Positions 1 to 5,784 of a stretch of 14,746 nucleotides of DNA are shown here, in pieces. The notes below the pieces were generated by a model. The model was not told the DNA's origin, made no database searches, and saw nothing but the letters and a program-made list of their open reading frames with translations. The stretch comes from a bacterium (GTDB lineage Bacteria > Margulisbacteria > Marinamargulisbacteria > UBA6595): NCBI GenBank assembly GCA_027621615.1, contig JAQCBC010000004.1, forward strand, positions 1 through 14,746, given 5' to 3'. The translations under genes and the position numbers were made by a program. Every line of letters starts with the position of its first letter. Position 1 is the stretch's first letter.

Positions 1-120
1 AAAAACAGATTTTTACGCACACATAAAAAAAATTTTTATTGTTAAAAAAAGCTTTTTGAAAAAAAAGGCCGAGATCGCTTTTTTAAAAAAACAAAAAATT
101 TGATACACTATAGCTATAAT
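1..120 (+). promoter_or_regulatory. A-tract-rich leader with promoter for the gcvH-thyA-folA unit
   Basis: The first 174 bases carry no recognisable gene. Runs of five to eight A or T recur roughly every 8 to 11 bases between 1 and 98 (for example 25-32, 33-37, 44-50, 53-57, 59-66, 79-84, 85-91 and 93-98). This is the arrangement expected of curved DNA or an UP-element-like promoter enhancer. A perfect -10 hexamer, TATAAT, lies at 115-120. No good -35 sits at 16 to 18 bases spacing; TTGATA at 100-105 is too close. Transcription would begin near 127, giving a leader of about 48 nt before gcvH. A weak stem (61-67 with 78-84) might terminate an upstream gene, but it has only one G-C pair. Confidence 0.5.
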
Positions 121-157
121 TTAAAACGTCTAGCATCAACATAAACGCAAGTAAAAC

Positions 158-164
158 AAAGGAG
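158..164 (+). promoter_or_regulatory. Strong ribosome binding site of gcvH
   Basis: AAAGGAG ends ten bases before the ATG at 175. It fixes this start, and it is one of the few clear Shine-Dalgarno sequences in the window. Confidence 0.75.
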
Positions 165-174
165 CAACCATCAG

Positions 175-549
175 ATGAGCAACAAGCATTACACACCGGA
201 TCACGAATGGGTAGAGATTCAATCCAATGAAGCGACCATCGGCATTACCCAATATGCCGTGGATGAGCTGGGCGATATTGTCTATATTGAGTTGCCCGAA
301 GTCGGACGATCGGTGACAAAAGGCGAAGAAATTGGAACAGTTGAATCCGTAAAAACCGTATCCAGTATTTACGCACCCCTATCGGGAACAATTACACGAA
401 TCAATGCCGAATTGACCGAACGGCCTGACATTGTTAACGAATCCCCGGATGCCAATGGCTGGATGGTGGCTATTGAGCCAACCAATAGCACCGAACAACA
501 TGAACTGCTGAACGCATCCGATTACCAAAAACACTGTGATTCCCTGTAA
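175..549 (+). CDS. gcvH: Glycine cleavage system H protein
   Basis: This is the lipoyl carrier that shuttles the aminomethyl group between the P, T and L proteins of glycine cleavage, feeding 5,10-methylene-tetrahydrofolate to one-carbon metabolism in the cytoplasm. At 124 residues it is full length for the family. The N-terminal HEWVEI stretch (residues 10-15), [12 protein letters not shown] (23-34) and the lipoylation segment ESVKTVSS (57-64) are all present; Lys60 is the expected lipoyl attachment site. The N-E-S-P-D-A-N-G-W region (88-96) is also typical. The stop TAA overlaps the thyA ATG by one base. No gcvT, gcvP or lipoate ligase is in the window, so its partners must lie elsewhere. 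It could alternatively serve mainly as a lipoate donor, which sequence cannot decide. Confidence 0.96.
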   Translation: MSNKHYTPDHEWVEIQSNEATIGITQYAVDELGDIVYIELPEVGRSVTKGEEIGTVESVKTVSSIYAPLSGTITRINAELTERPDIVNESPDANGWMVAIEPTNSTEQHELLNASDYQKHCDSL

Positions 550-1355
550 TGAAACAGTACTTAGACTTAGTTCAAACAATTTTAGATGACGGCATTGATA
601 AAACAAATCGAACAGGTACTGGAACAAAGTCTATTTTTGGCTACCAATACCGCGTTGATTTGCAAGCGGGGTTCCCACTACTAACAACTAAAAAAATTGT
701 AATTAGGAGTGTCGTCAACGAACTGTTGTGGTTTTTAAAAGGCAGCACCAATATTAATGATGGTTTAAATTCAAAAATATGGGATCCTTGGGCGGATGCC
801 GACGGAAATGTGGGCCCAATTTATGGGTACCAATGGCGACAATGGGAACAGTTTAGACCCGATGAATCTGGCCAGCCTGTAAAACGGCATATTGACCAAA
901 TTCAAACGGTGATTGATACCATCAAAACAAACCCGGATTCCCGACGGTTAATTGTATCCGCATGGAATGTTGCGGATTTGGATCAAATGGCGTTGCCTCC
1001 CTGCCATTTACTCTTCCAATTTTACGTGCGGGGCGATTACTTGGATTGCCAACTGTATCAACGATCGGCGGACGTCGCCATTGGCGTGCCGTTCAACATT
1101 GCGAGTTATTCGTTATTGCTAAGTATGATTGCCCAAGAATGCAATCGACTACCCGGCCATTTTATTCACACCATCGGGGATGCCCATATTTACACGGACC
1201 ATGTGAATGGCCTTCGGGAACAACTCACACGACCAACCCAAACACTTCCCACAATTCAAATTGCCAATAAACCCTTTGATCAGATTACCGCTGATGATAT
1301 TGTTGTTGATAATTACCAGCCCGCACCCTTTATTCGGTTTCCGATTTCCGTCTAA
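549..1355 (+). CDS. thyA: Thymidylate synthase (ThyA type)
   Basis: It methylates dUMP to dTMP using 5,10-methylene-tetrahydrofolate, releasing dihydrofolate. The 268 residues match the usual 264-residue enzyme. Visible landmarks are the phosphate-binding RTGTGT (21-26), the conserved W-x2-E/G-containing region, the catalytic Cys152 in [28 protein letters not shown] (171-187, with Asp175 and Asn183 in the dUMP site) and H-I-Y-T-D-H (213-218). The start lies inside a TAATG overlap with gcvH and has no Shine-Dalgarno of its own, so it is probably translated by termination-reinitiation. The 3' end overlaps folA in the same way. The folate cycle links all three genes: GcvH's pathway makes the cofactor, ThyA oxidises it, and FolA reduces it again. 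Confidence 0.98.
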   Translation: MKQYLDLVQTILDDGIDKTNRTGTGTKSIFGYQYRVDLQAGFPLLTTKKIVIRSVVNELLWFLKGSTNINDGLNSKIWDPWADADGNVGPIYGYQWRQWEQFRPDESGQPVKRHIDQIQTVIDTIKTNPDSRRLIVSAWNVADLDQMALPPCHLLFQFYVRGDYLDCQLYQRSADVAIGVPFNIASYSLLLSMIAQECNRLPGHFIHTIGDAHIYTDHVNGLREQLTRPTQTLPTIQIANKPFDQITADDIVVDNYQPAPFIRFPISV

Positions 1356-1864
1356 TGCAGGTTATCGTTTTAGTGGCTATGGATACCAATCGCGGGATTG
1401 GAATTAACAACCAGTTGCCCTGGCATATTCCGGAAGACTTAATTCGATTCAAACAACAAACAACCGGGCAAGCCATTATCATGGGCAGAAAAACATGGGA
1501 ATCGCTACCCAAGGCTCCGTTGCCCAATCGGTTAAATATTGTGCTATCCCGCAACCCCGATGCCTTCAATGTGCCGGTACCCGTGGTATCCACATTAGCA
1601 GCCGGCATTCGCACAGCACAAGAAGCGGGTGTATCAACAACTTATATTATTGGAGGCGCTACGGTTTATCAGCAAACAATCCAAGAAAAAATCGCCACTC
1701 AGCTCATCATTACGCAAGTTTCAGGATCTTGGGAGTGCGATACCCACTTCCCAGATCCCGAACCTTTTTATCAACTCGACCACGTTGAAGACCGCTTTGT
1801 CAGCCAGTCTATCACATGCACTATTGAACGCTGGACTATAAATTCCAACCATCCAAAATTTTAG
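1355..1864 (+). CDS. folA: Dihydrofolate reductase
   Basis: An NADPH-dependent enzyme that regenerates tetrahydrofolate from the dihydrofolate made by ThyA; it is the trimethoprim target. The 169 residues are normal length. Signature elements are the Met20-loop region GIGINNQLPWHIPEDL (14-29), in which Asp28 aligns with the catalytic acid of the E. coli enzyme, the NADPH-binding GRKTWES (44-50), and IIGGATVYQQ (98-107). The ATG sits in a TAATG overlap with thyA, so expression is almost certainly coupled. The 3' end runs 29 bases into the convergent ferritin gene, so the last residues are antisense to the ferritin C-terminus. No terminator is visible after it. Confidence 0.97.
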   Translation: MQVIVLVAMDTNRGIGINNQLPWHIPEDLIRFKQQTTGQAIIMGRKTWESLPKAPLPNRLNIVLSRNPDAFNVPVPVVSTLAAGIRTAQEAGVSTTYIIGGATVYQQTIQEKIATQLIITQVSGSWECDTHFPDPEPFYQLDHVEDRFVSQSITCTIERWTINSNHPKF

Positions 1865-2261
1865 ATACTTCCTCACTATGCCGAGTTTCATCCCGAATCA
1901 TATCTTCCAAATCTAACGACAAGGCTTTATGACCCAAAGTGGCCGCCTGCTCAGCACGTTGGGTATATCCGATAATCGCGCGATTTTCAGCTTCTAAAAC
2001 AGCTTCGAGCATGGCTTTATTGGTATTGGCCGGCGCTACACTGGCTGCCTGGGTTGTGGGCTCTCCGCCCAAAACCAAAATTTTATCCGCTAAAAACTTA
2101 GCATGCCCTTGCTCATCAGCAACTTCGGCCAATAAAAATTGACTGAGCTCCGGTCGAAATGGACCGGTTACTTTTGCCGCATACGTTGTGTACTGAATAA
2201 TCGCAGCAAACTCATTAGCAAGATCTTGGTTCAATAAATCAATCAATTCCTGGTTACTCAT
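1836..2261 (-). CDS. Bacterioferritin/Dps-like ferritin
   Basis: A cytoplasmic iron-storage or detoxification protein of the ferritin-like four-helix superfamily. It has 141 residues, slightly shorter than E. coli Bfr (158). All six carboxylate/histidine positions expected of a di-iron ferroxidase site can be placed with Bfr-like spacing: Glu17, Glu50, His53, Glu92, Glu125 and His128 (E-x32-E-x2-H twice). No methionine sits at the Bfr haem-ligand position with certainty, so haem binding is not claimed. A strong Shine-Dalgarno and its own candidate promoter suggest independent, strong expression, although it also lies last in the minus-strand cluster after dnaA. Its 3' end overlaps folA. It could be called Bfr or a Bfr-like DpsA protein; the ferritin fold is secure. 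Confidence 0.88.
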   Translation of the reverse strand: MSNQELIDLLNQDLANEFAAIIQYTTYAAKVTGPFRPELSQFLLAEVADEQGHAKFLADKILVLGGEPTTQAASVAPANTNKAMLEAVLEAENRAIIGYTQRAEQAATLGHKALSLDLEDMIRDETRHSEEVSKILDGWNL

Positions 2262-2267
2262 GCTCTA

Positions 2268-2276
2268 TCTCCTTTT
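2268..2276 (-). promoter_or_regulatory. Strong ribosome binding site of the ferritin gene
   Basis: Read on the minus strand this is AAAAGGAGA, ending six bases before the ATG. It is among the best Shine-Dalgarno matches in the window. Confidence 0.75.
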
Positions 2277-2283
2277 GGTAGTT

Positions 2284-2329
2284 TAGATAATTCTATATAT
2301 CTATAAAAGTGTACCATATTTTAATTCAA
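2284..2329 (-). promoter_or_regulatory. Candidate ferritin promoter with an inverted repeat
   Basis: The 59-nt gap between dnaA and the ferritin gene holds two alternative minus-strand -10 elements. One is TATAGA (2300-2305), 18 bases downstream of TTGAAT (2324-2329). The other is an extended -10, TGGTACACT, within 2308-2317. An inverted repeat, TAGATA-N8-TATCTA (2284-2303), lies over the predicted start of transcription, a position typical of a repressor operator. It does not match a Fur or PerR consensus well enough to name the regulator. The -35 lies inside the last codons of dnaA. Confidence 0.4.
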
Positions 2330-3652
2330 TTCGGTCTCATTTAGTTGACTGATTAATAGATCCACGACCTGTTTCACAGAATCATCTGAATCAATAACTG
2401 TTCGAATCCGGTCACACGCATACATGACTGTTGTATGATCTCGCTTTCCAAAGTACTCACCAATTTTTGGGAACGACATATTGGTTAACTCTCGTGCTAA
2501 GTACATCGCTATCTGGCGAGCAAACGTAATATCTTTCGCCCGACTGGATGAACACAAATCAGCATCTGTAACACCGAAATAATTTTGCACTTTGGATTTT
2601 ATCTTCTGAATGCTTAACGGTTTTGTGGACCGAACGCCAACTAAATCCTTAATAATATTACTCACAATTTCTAAGGTAATATCCGCATCATCCAACAACG
2701 ACATATACGCAGCAATCCGGTTTAGGGCACCTTCCATTTCTCGGACATTTGACGGAATCTGTGTAGCAATAAAATGAACCACTTCATCAGTAATTACCAA
2801 CGACATGTCTTCAGATTTTTTGCGCAAAATTGCCAAACGGGTCTCCAATTCAGGCGGTTGAATATCGGCGATCAGCCCCCACTCAAACCGCGTACGCAAC
2901 CGGTCTTCCAATGTTGGTATCTCTTTGGGGGATCGGTCCGATGTTAAAATAATCTGCTTATTTTGACTATACAAGTCATTAAATGTATGAAAGAACTCTT
3001 CTTGAGTCTGAACTTTCCCAGCTAAAAACTGCACATCATCCACAAACAACACATCCACCGCACGATACTGATCTCGAAACTGCCGGGTTCGTTGATTCTT
3101 AATGGCATTAATCAAATCATTGGTAAATTTTTCAGACGTCACCATGCTTAACTTCAAGCCAGGATGGTTTTTCTGAATATGATGCGCAATAGCATGCATT
3201 AAATGTGTTTTTCCCAGCCCAACAGAGCCGTAAATAAACAGTGGATTATAGGCCGATGCTGGCGTTTTTGCCACCGCTTCACATGCAGCATGCGCAAACC
3301 GATTGTTATGCCCCACAACAAACTGGTCAAATGTATACCGAGAATTAAACAACCTATCTTGAGAAACCACACTTGGAGCTGCATCAAATAAACTCAATTG
3401 TTGCTCCTCAGGCTGTTCAATATCAATCGTATATTCTACCAATGTACCTGGGTATTTTTCAGATAAAATATACTCCCTAAAAATTGGTTCACATTTTTCT
3501 TGCATCCAAGTTTTAGAAAATGCATTGGGCACTTTGAGCTGCAATACAAAATTATCGTATGAAACAAAGGATGCTGAAGACAAAAATGTTTGATAAGCAG
3601 GCGGTGTTAAATACGTTTCAAGGGCAACTTGGACATCCTCCCAAATAGTCAT
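2321..3652 (-). CDS. dnaA: Chromosomal replication initiator DnaA
   Basis: An AAA+ ATPase that binds DnaA boxes and melts the origin. The 443 residues are typical. Domain I (about 1-75, beginning W4-E-D) is followed by a short linker (about 76-105). Domain III carries Walker A GSVGLGKT (142-149), Walker B VLFVDD (201-206), sensor 1 LTSDRSP (236-242), the box VII arginine region around 249-259, and sensor 2 NVREMEGALNR (302-312). Domain IV has the DNA-binding signature AKDITFARQIAMYLARELT (372-390) and GKRDHTTVMYA (402-412). The linker contains QLSLF (85-89), a canonical sliding-clamp-binding motif (see findings). The start is fixed by an in-frame TAA immediately upstream. dnaA follows a YjbH-like gene by 16 nt, with no dnaN, gyrase gene or DnaA-box cluster nearby. 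Confidence 0.98.
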   Translation of the reverse strand: MTIWEDVQVALETYLTPPAYQTFLSSASFVSYDNFVLQLKVPNAFSKTWMQEKCEPIFREYILSEKYPGTLVEYTIDIEQPEEQQLSLFDAAPSVVSQDRLFNSRYTFDQFVVGHNNRFAHAACEAVAKTPASAYNPLFIYGSVGLGKTHLMHAIAHHIQKNHPGLKLSMVTSEKFTNDLINAIKNQRTRQFRDQYRAVDVLFVDDVQFLAGKVQTQEEFFHTFNDLYSQNKQIILTSDRSPKEIPTLEDRLRTRFEWGLIADIQPPELETRLAILRKKSEDMSLVITDEVVHFIATQIPSNVREMEGALNRIAAYMSLLDDADITLEIVSNIIKDLVGVRSTKPLSIQKIKSKVQNYFGVTDADLCSSSRAKDITFARQIAMYLARELTNMSFPKIGEYFGKRDHTTVMYACDRIRTVIDSDDSVKQVVDLLISQLNETELN

Positions 3653-3668
3653 TTATACCGCCATCATC

Positions 3669-4340
3669 TTATAAGAACTTTGATATGCTAGCGCCCACCA
3701 TGAATCGGGGATTACTGCTTTCTCCAATACCGTCTAGAATCGATGCCTGAAAAATCAAGTTTTCCATTGCAAACCACCGAGCTCCCGTATTTACCCGATA
3801 CAGCCCGTCATCGCCGATCATATCAGCAATAATGCTAACAGCATCGTTTAAAAAGTATTCCCCTCCCATCATCAACGCTGAGCTAACCGAATCTTCGAAT
3901 AAGGCACGAAACCCAACATGGCCCGTAAACGATGCCTGAAATGGCTTGCTCGCAACCATGTACAGACTACTACCTTCATTGGCTGTCAAATTTTCAAGCC
4001 CCACGGCTACATCAACTGGATACTGCTTCTGCTCAGAAAACACATGGTATTTCATATTCAAAAACACACCCTCTTCCGGATAAGCCCCCCCCACAACGCC
4101 CATCTCAATATTATCATAAGTCCCAATATTAAGCTTGTAATAATGAGCGCTCTTATCTCTATCGTTGTTAATGCTTCGAGCATCGCCTAAATAGTCAATA
4201 CCTAAATTATACTCTTGATACTGCAAACGCTCGGCCGTTGGCATTTCCAAAAGCCCAGTTGGCCCGCCAATTGTTGGTGCAGCAAGCACAGAAGTTCCGA
4301 TAAGCGCCACAATAAAAATTCCATATATTAGCTTTGTCAT
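3669..4340 (-). CDS. YjbH-like outer-membrane beta-barrel protein (putative)
   Basis: A 223-residue exported protein of unknown function. Residues 1-20 form a signal peptide (basic Lys3, hydrophobic core, cleavage near VLA-AP). The mature N-terminus, GGPTGLLEMPTAERLQYQEY (25-44), resembles the opening of YjbH/DUF940-type outer-membrane proteins, which typically start with a G-x2-G-L-x2-M/T-P-x-A pattern. The rest alternates polar and hydrophobic residues in short strands (for example 67-84, 90-101, 107-116, 139-147, 156-163, 183-201), as expected of a small beta-barrel, and ends in a hydrophobic strand (I-S-K-F-L). Its ATG overlaps the lpxD stop by four bases (ATGA), tying it to lipid A synthesis. 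The YjbH assignment is tentative; outer-membrane location is a reasonable inference. Confidence 0.6.
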   Translation of the reverse strand: MTKLIYGIFIVALIGTSVLAAPTIGGPTGLLEMPTAERLQYQEYNLGIDYLGDARSINNDRDKSAHYYKLNIGTYDNIEMGVVGGAYPEEGVFLNMKYHVFSEQKQYPVDVAVGLENLTANEGSSLYMVASKPFQASFTGHVGFRALFEDSVSSALMMGGEYFLNDAVSIIADMIGDDGLYRVNTGARWFAMENLIFQASILDGIGESSNPRFMVGASISKFL

Positions 4341-5278
4341 TTTGTACCTACCATCCGTTTTAATTTTGCCTGAAATCGCAGTTCATCACGATGCAACTGA
4401 GCCGGGAATCCAAACAATGTCACCCCACCAGATGGGAATGATTTGGTTACACCCGCTCTACTTAGAATAACACTATTAGGCCCAATTGTCACATGATCTT
4501 TAACGGCCACTTGGCCCGCAAAAATACAATGATCACCAATCGTTACGGACCCTGCAAATTGAACCCCTCCCGCTATTAGACACTGTTTGCCAATCAACGC
4601 ATTGTGCGCAATATGACAATGCGCATCAATTTTAGTGCCTGCCCCGATTTGTGTGTCTGCCAAAACACCCCGATCAACGGTTGTCAAAGAACCAATATGA
4701 ACAGAATCTCCAAGCCAAACACCGCCTTGATGCGGCATAAACCGATGCGTTCGATCGGGCTGTGTCATGTACCCAAAGCCATCAGACCCAATAATAGCTC
4801 CGGATCGAATCGTACACTTATTGCCAATTCGAACCGAGTCCCCAATAGAAACATTCGAAAAAATTTGAGACCCTTCACCAATAAAACATCTGTTACCGAT
4901 AACGGCACCGGCCTGAATCACAACACCGGCCTGAATCACAGACCCCTCCCCAATATGTGCCGATGCATGAACTTGGGCTGTATCGTGCACCAGTGTTGGC
5001 AATGGAGGGACGGTCCATCGAAACAACTCAATCAGTTGAGCCATCGCCATAGGCCCATTAAAAACAAAAACATGTGGCCTGTCTATCGCTTGCGTGGACA
5101 ACAAAACCGATGTTTTAGATATATTAGCCAGCTGATCATAGTGTTGATCTGAAAAATACGGAATCACATGATTCGGCTTTGGTTCTTGGATAGACGCAAC
5201 ACCAACCAATGGATGATGGAAATCTAAACCAACCGCTTTTCCTTTGAGCGCATCAACAATATCCGCTACGGTGATCAA
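4337..5278 (-). CDS. lpxD: UDP-3-O-acylglucosamine N-acyltransferase
   Basis: It adds the second hydroxyacyl chain (from acyl-ACP) to UDP-3-O-acylglucosamine, the third step of lipid A synthesis, on the cytoplasmic side. Its 313 residues comprise an N-terminal uridine-binding domain (about 1-95) and a left-handed beta-helix of hexapeptide repeats (about 100-275). His225 in HIAHNALIG is the expected catalytic base; GSDGFGY (164-170) and GFPAQL (290-295) are family signatures. The start codon is TTG at 5276-5278; no in-frame ATG precedes Met78, and upstream in-frame sequence reaches a stop at 5300-5302. The TTG lies two bases after the skp stop, so translation is probably coupled. A 17-nt direct repeat with an 18-nt period adds one hexapeptide coil (VIQAGV/VIQAGA, 114-125). 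Confidence 0.96.
   Translation of the reverse strand: MITVADIVDALKGKAVGLDFHHPLVGVASIQEPKPNHVIPYFSDQHYDQLANISKTSVLLSTQAIDRPHVFVFNGPMAMAQLIELFRWTVPPLPTLVHDTAQVHASAHIGEGSVIQAGVVIQAGAVIGNRCFIGEGSQIFSNVSIGDSVRIGNKCTIRSGAIIGSDGFGYMTQPDRTHRFMPHQGGVWLGDSVHIGSLTTVDRGVLADTQIGAGTKIDAHCHIAHNALIGKQCLIAGGVQFAGSVTIGDHCIFAGQVAVKDHVTIGPNSVILSRAGVTKSFPSGGVTLFGFPAQLHRDELRFQAKLKRMVGTK
4906..4940. repeat. Tandem 17-nt direct repeat, 18-nt period, inside lpxD
   Basis: CACCGGCCTGAATCACA occurs at 4906-4922 and again at 4924-4940. The 18-nt period equals exactly six codons, one hexapeptide coil of the LpxD beta-helix. The perfect identity at DNA level points to a fairly recent duplication, or to strong local codon constraint. 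Confidence 0.9.
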
Positions 5279-5280
5279 GA

Positions 5281-5745
5281 CTACTTTGAATCCGATTCTT
5301 TATTCAGCCGATCCAATACAAATTCAGTTAAGTCATAGCCACCATACACAACCGCTTGCTGATCCATAACAACATCCAAACCTTGCTCTTTGGCCACACG
5401 CTGAGTCATGGCTAAAATCTTTTGTCGAATCGAATAAATCGACTCGTTTCGAAATTGCAATAGTTCTTGCTGCAACGGCTCCATTTCTTTTTGCATGGCA
5501 TCCGCAAGGTCTTTCATTTTTTTCTCGCTGGATTTTTTTTCCCGGGCTTCGGCCATCTTTTCATTATGCTTCTCAAGCTTTTCTTCATACTTTTCGCGCT
5601 TTTCTTGAAACACCTCTTCCATTTTGGCGGCTTCTGCGTACCGTTCAAAAATAGCTTGCATATTAATCAGTCCAACTTCTGCATGAACCGGGGCCATGCC
5701 AAATACAGCCAATGAAACTATAATGCTAATTAAAAATTTTTTCAT
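5281..5745 (-). CDS. skp: Skp/OmpH-family periplasmic chaperone
   Basis: A periplasmic holdase that escorts unfolded outer-membrane proteins to the Bam machinery. The 154 residues match the family. Residues 1-22 form a signal peptide (M-K-K, hydrophobic core, cleavage after V-H-A). The mature protein opens with VGLINMQAIFE (24-34), typical of Skp. It then has a long highly charged coiled-coil tentacle region (about 35-120, rich in E and K) and ends with VVYGGYDLTEFVLDRLNK (132-149), the usual C-terminal beta/helix. A strong Shine-Dalgarno precedes it. It is followed directly by lpxD, the classic skp-lpxD order seen in many diderms, although bamA, fabZ and lpxA are not here. The gap to upstream pyrB is 39 nt. 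Confidence 0.92.
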   Translation of the reverse strand: MKKFLISIIVSLAVFGMAPVHAEVGLINMQAIFERYAEAAKMEEVFQEKREKYEEKLEKHNEKMAEAREKKSSEKKMKDLADAMQKEMEPLQQELLQFRNESIYSIRQKILAMTQRVAKEQGLDVVMDQQAVVYGGYDLTEFVLDRLNKESDSK

Positions 5746-5755
5746 TTATTCGGTG

Positions 5756-5765
5756 TCTCCTTTTT
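5756..5765 (-). promoter_or_regulatory. Strong ribosome binding site of skp
   Basis: Read on the minus strand this is AAAAAGGAGA, with about ten bases to the ATG. It lies in the 39-nt pyrB-skp gap, where no hairpin terminator is visible. Confidence 0.7.
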
Positions 5766-5784
5766 ATACATTTGTCTTCATTTA

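Noticed and set aside
44..84. Possible intrinsic terminator for a gene to the left.
   Set aside because: The candidate stem (61-67 with 78-84) has a single G-C pair and A/T runs on both sides; it is better explained as A-tract DNA.
2284..2303. Inverted repeat considered as a Fur or PerR box.
   Set aside because: It does not follow the GATAATGATAATC-type or 7-1-7 pattern closely enough to name a regulator; retained only as an unassigned palindrome.
4906..4940. Direct repeats that might be a CRISPR or regulatory array.
   Set aside because: The two copies are adjacent, in frame and encode a hexapeptide coil of LpxD; there are no spacers.
4604..5152. Long open frame (182 codons) on the plus strand.
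   Set aside because: It lies entirely antisense to lpxD, which has a full family match; the frame is a by-product of repetitive hexapeptide codons.
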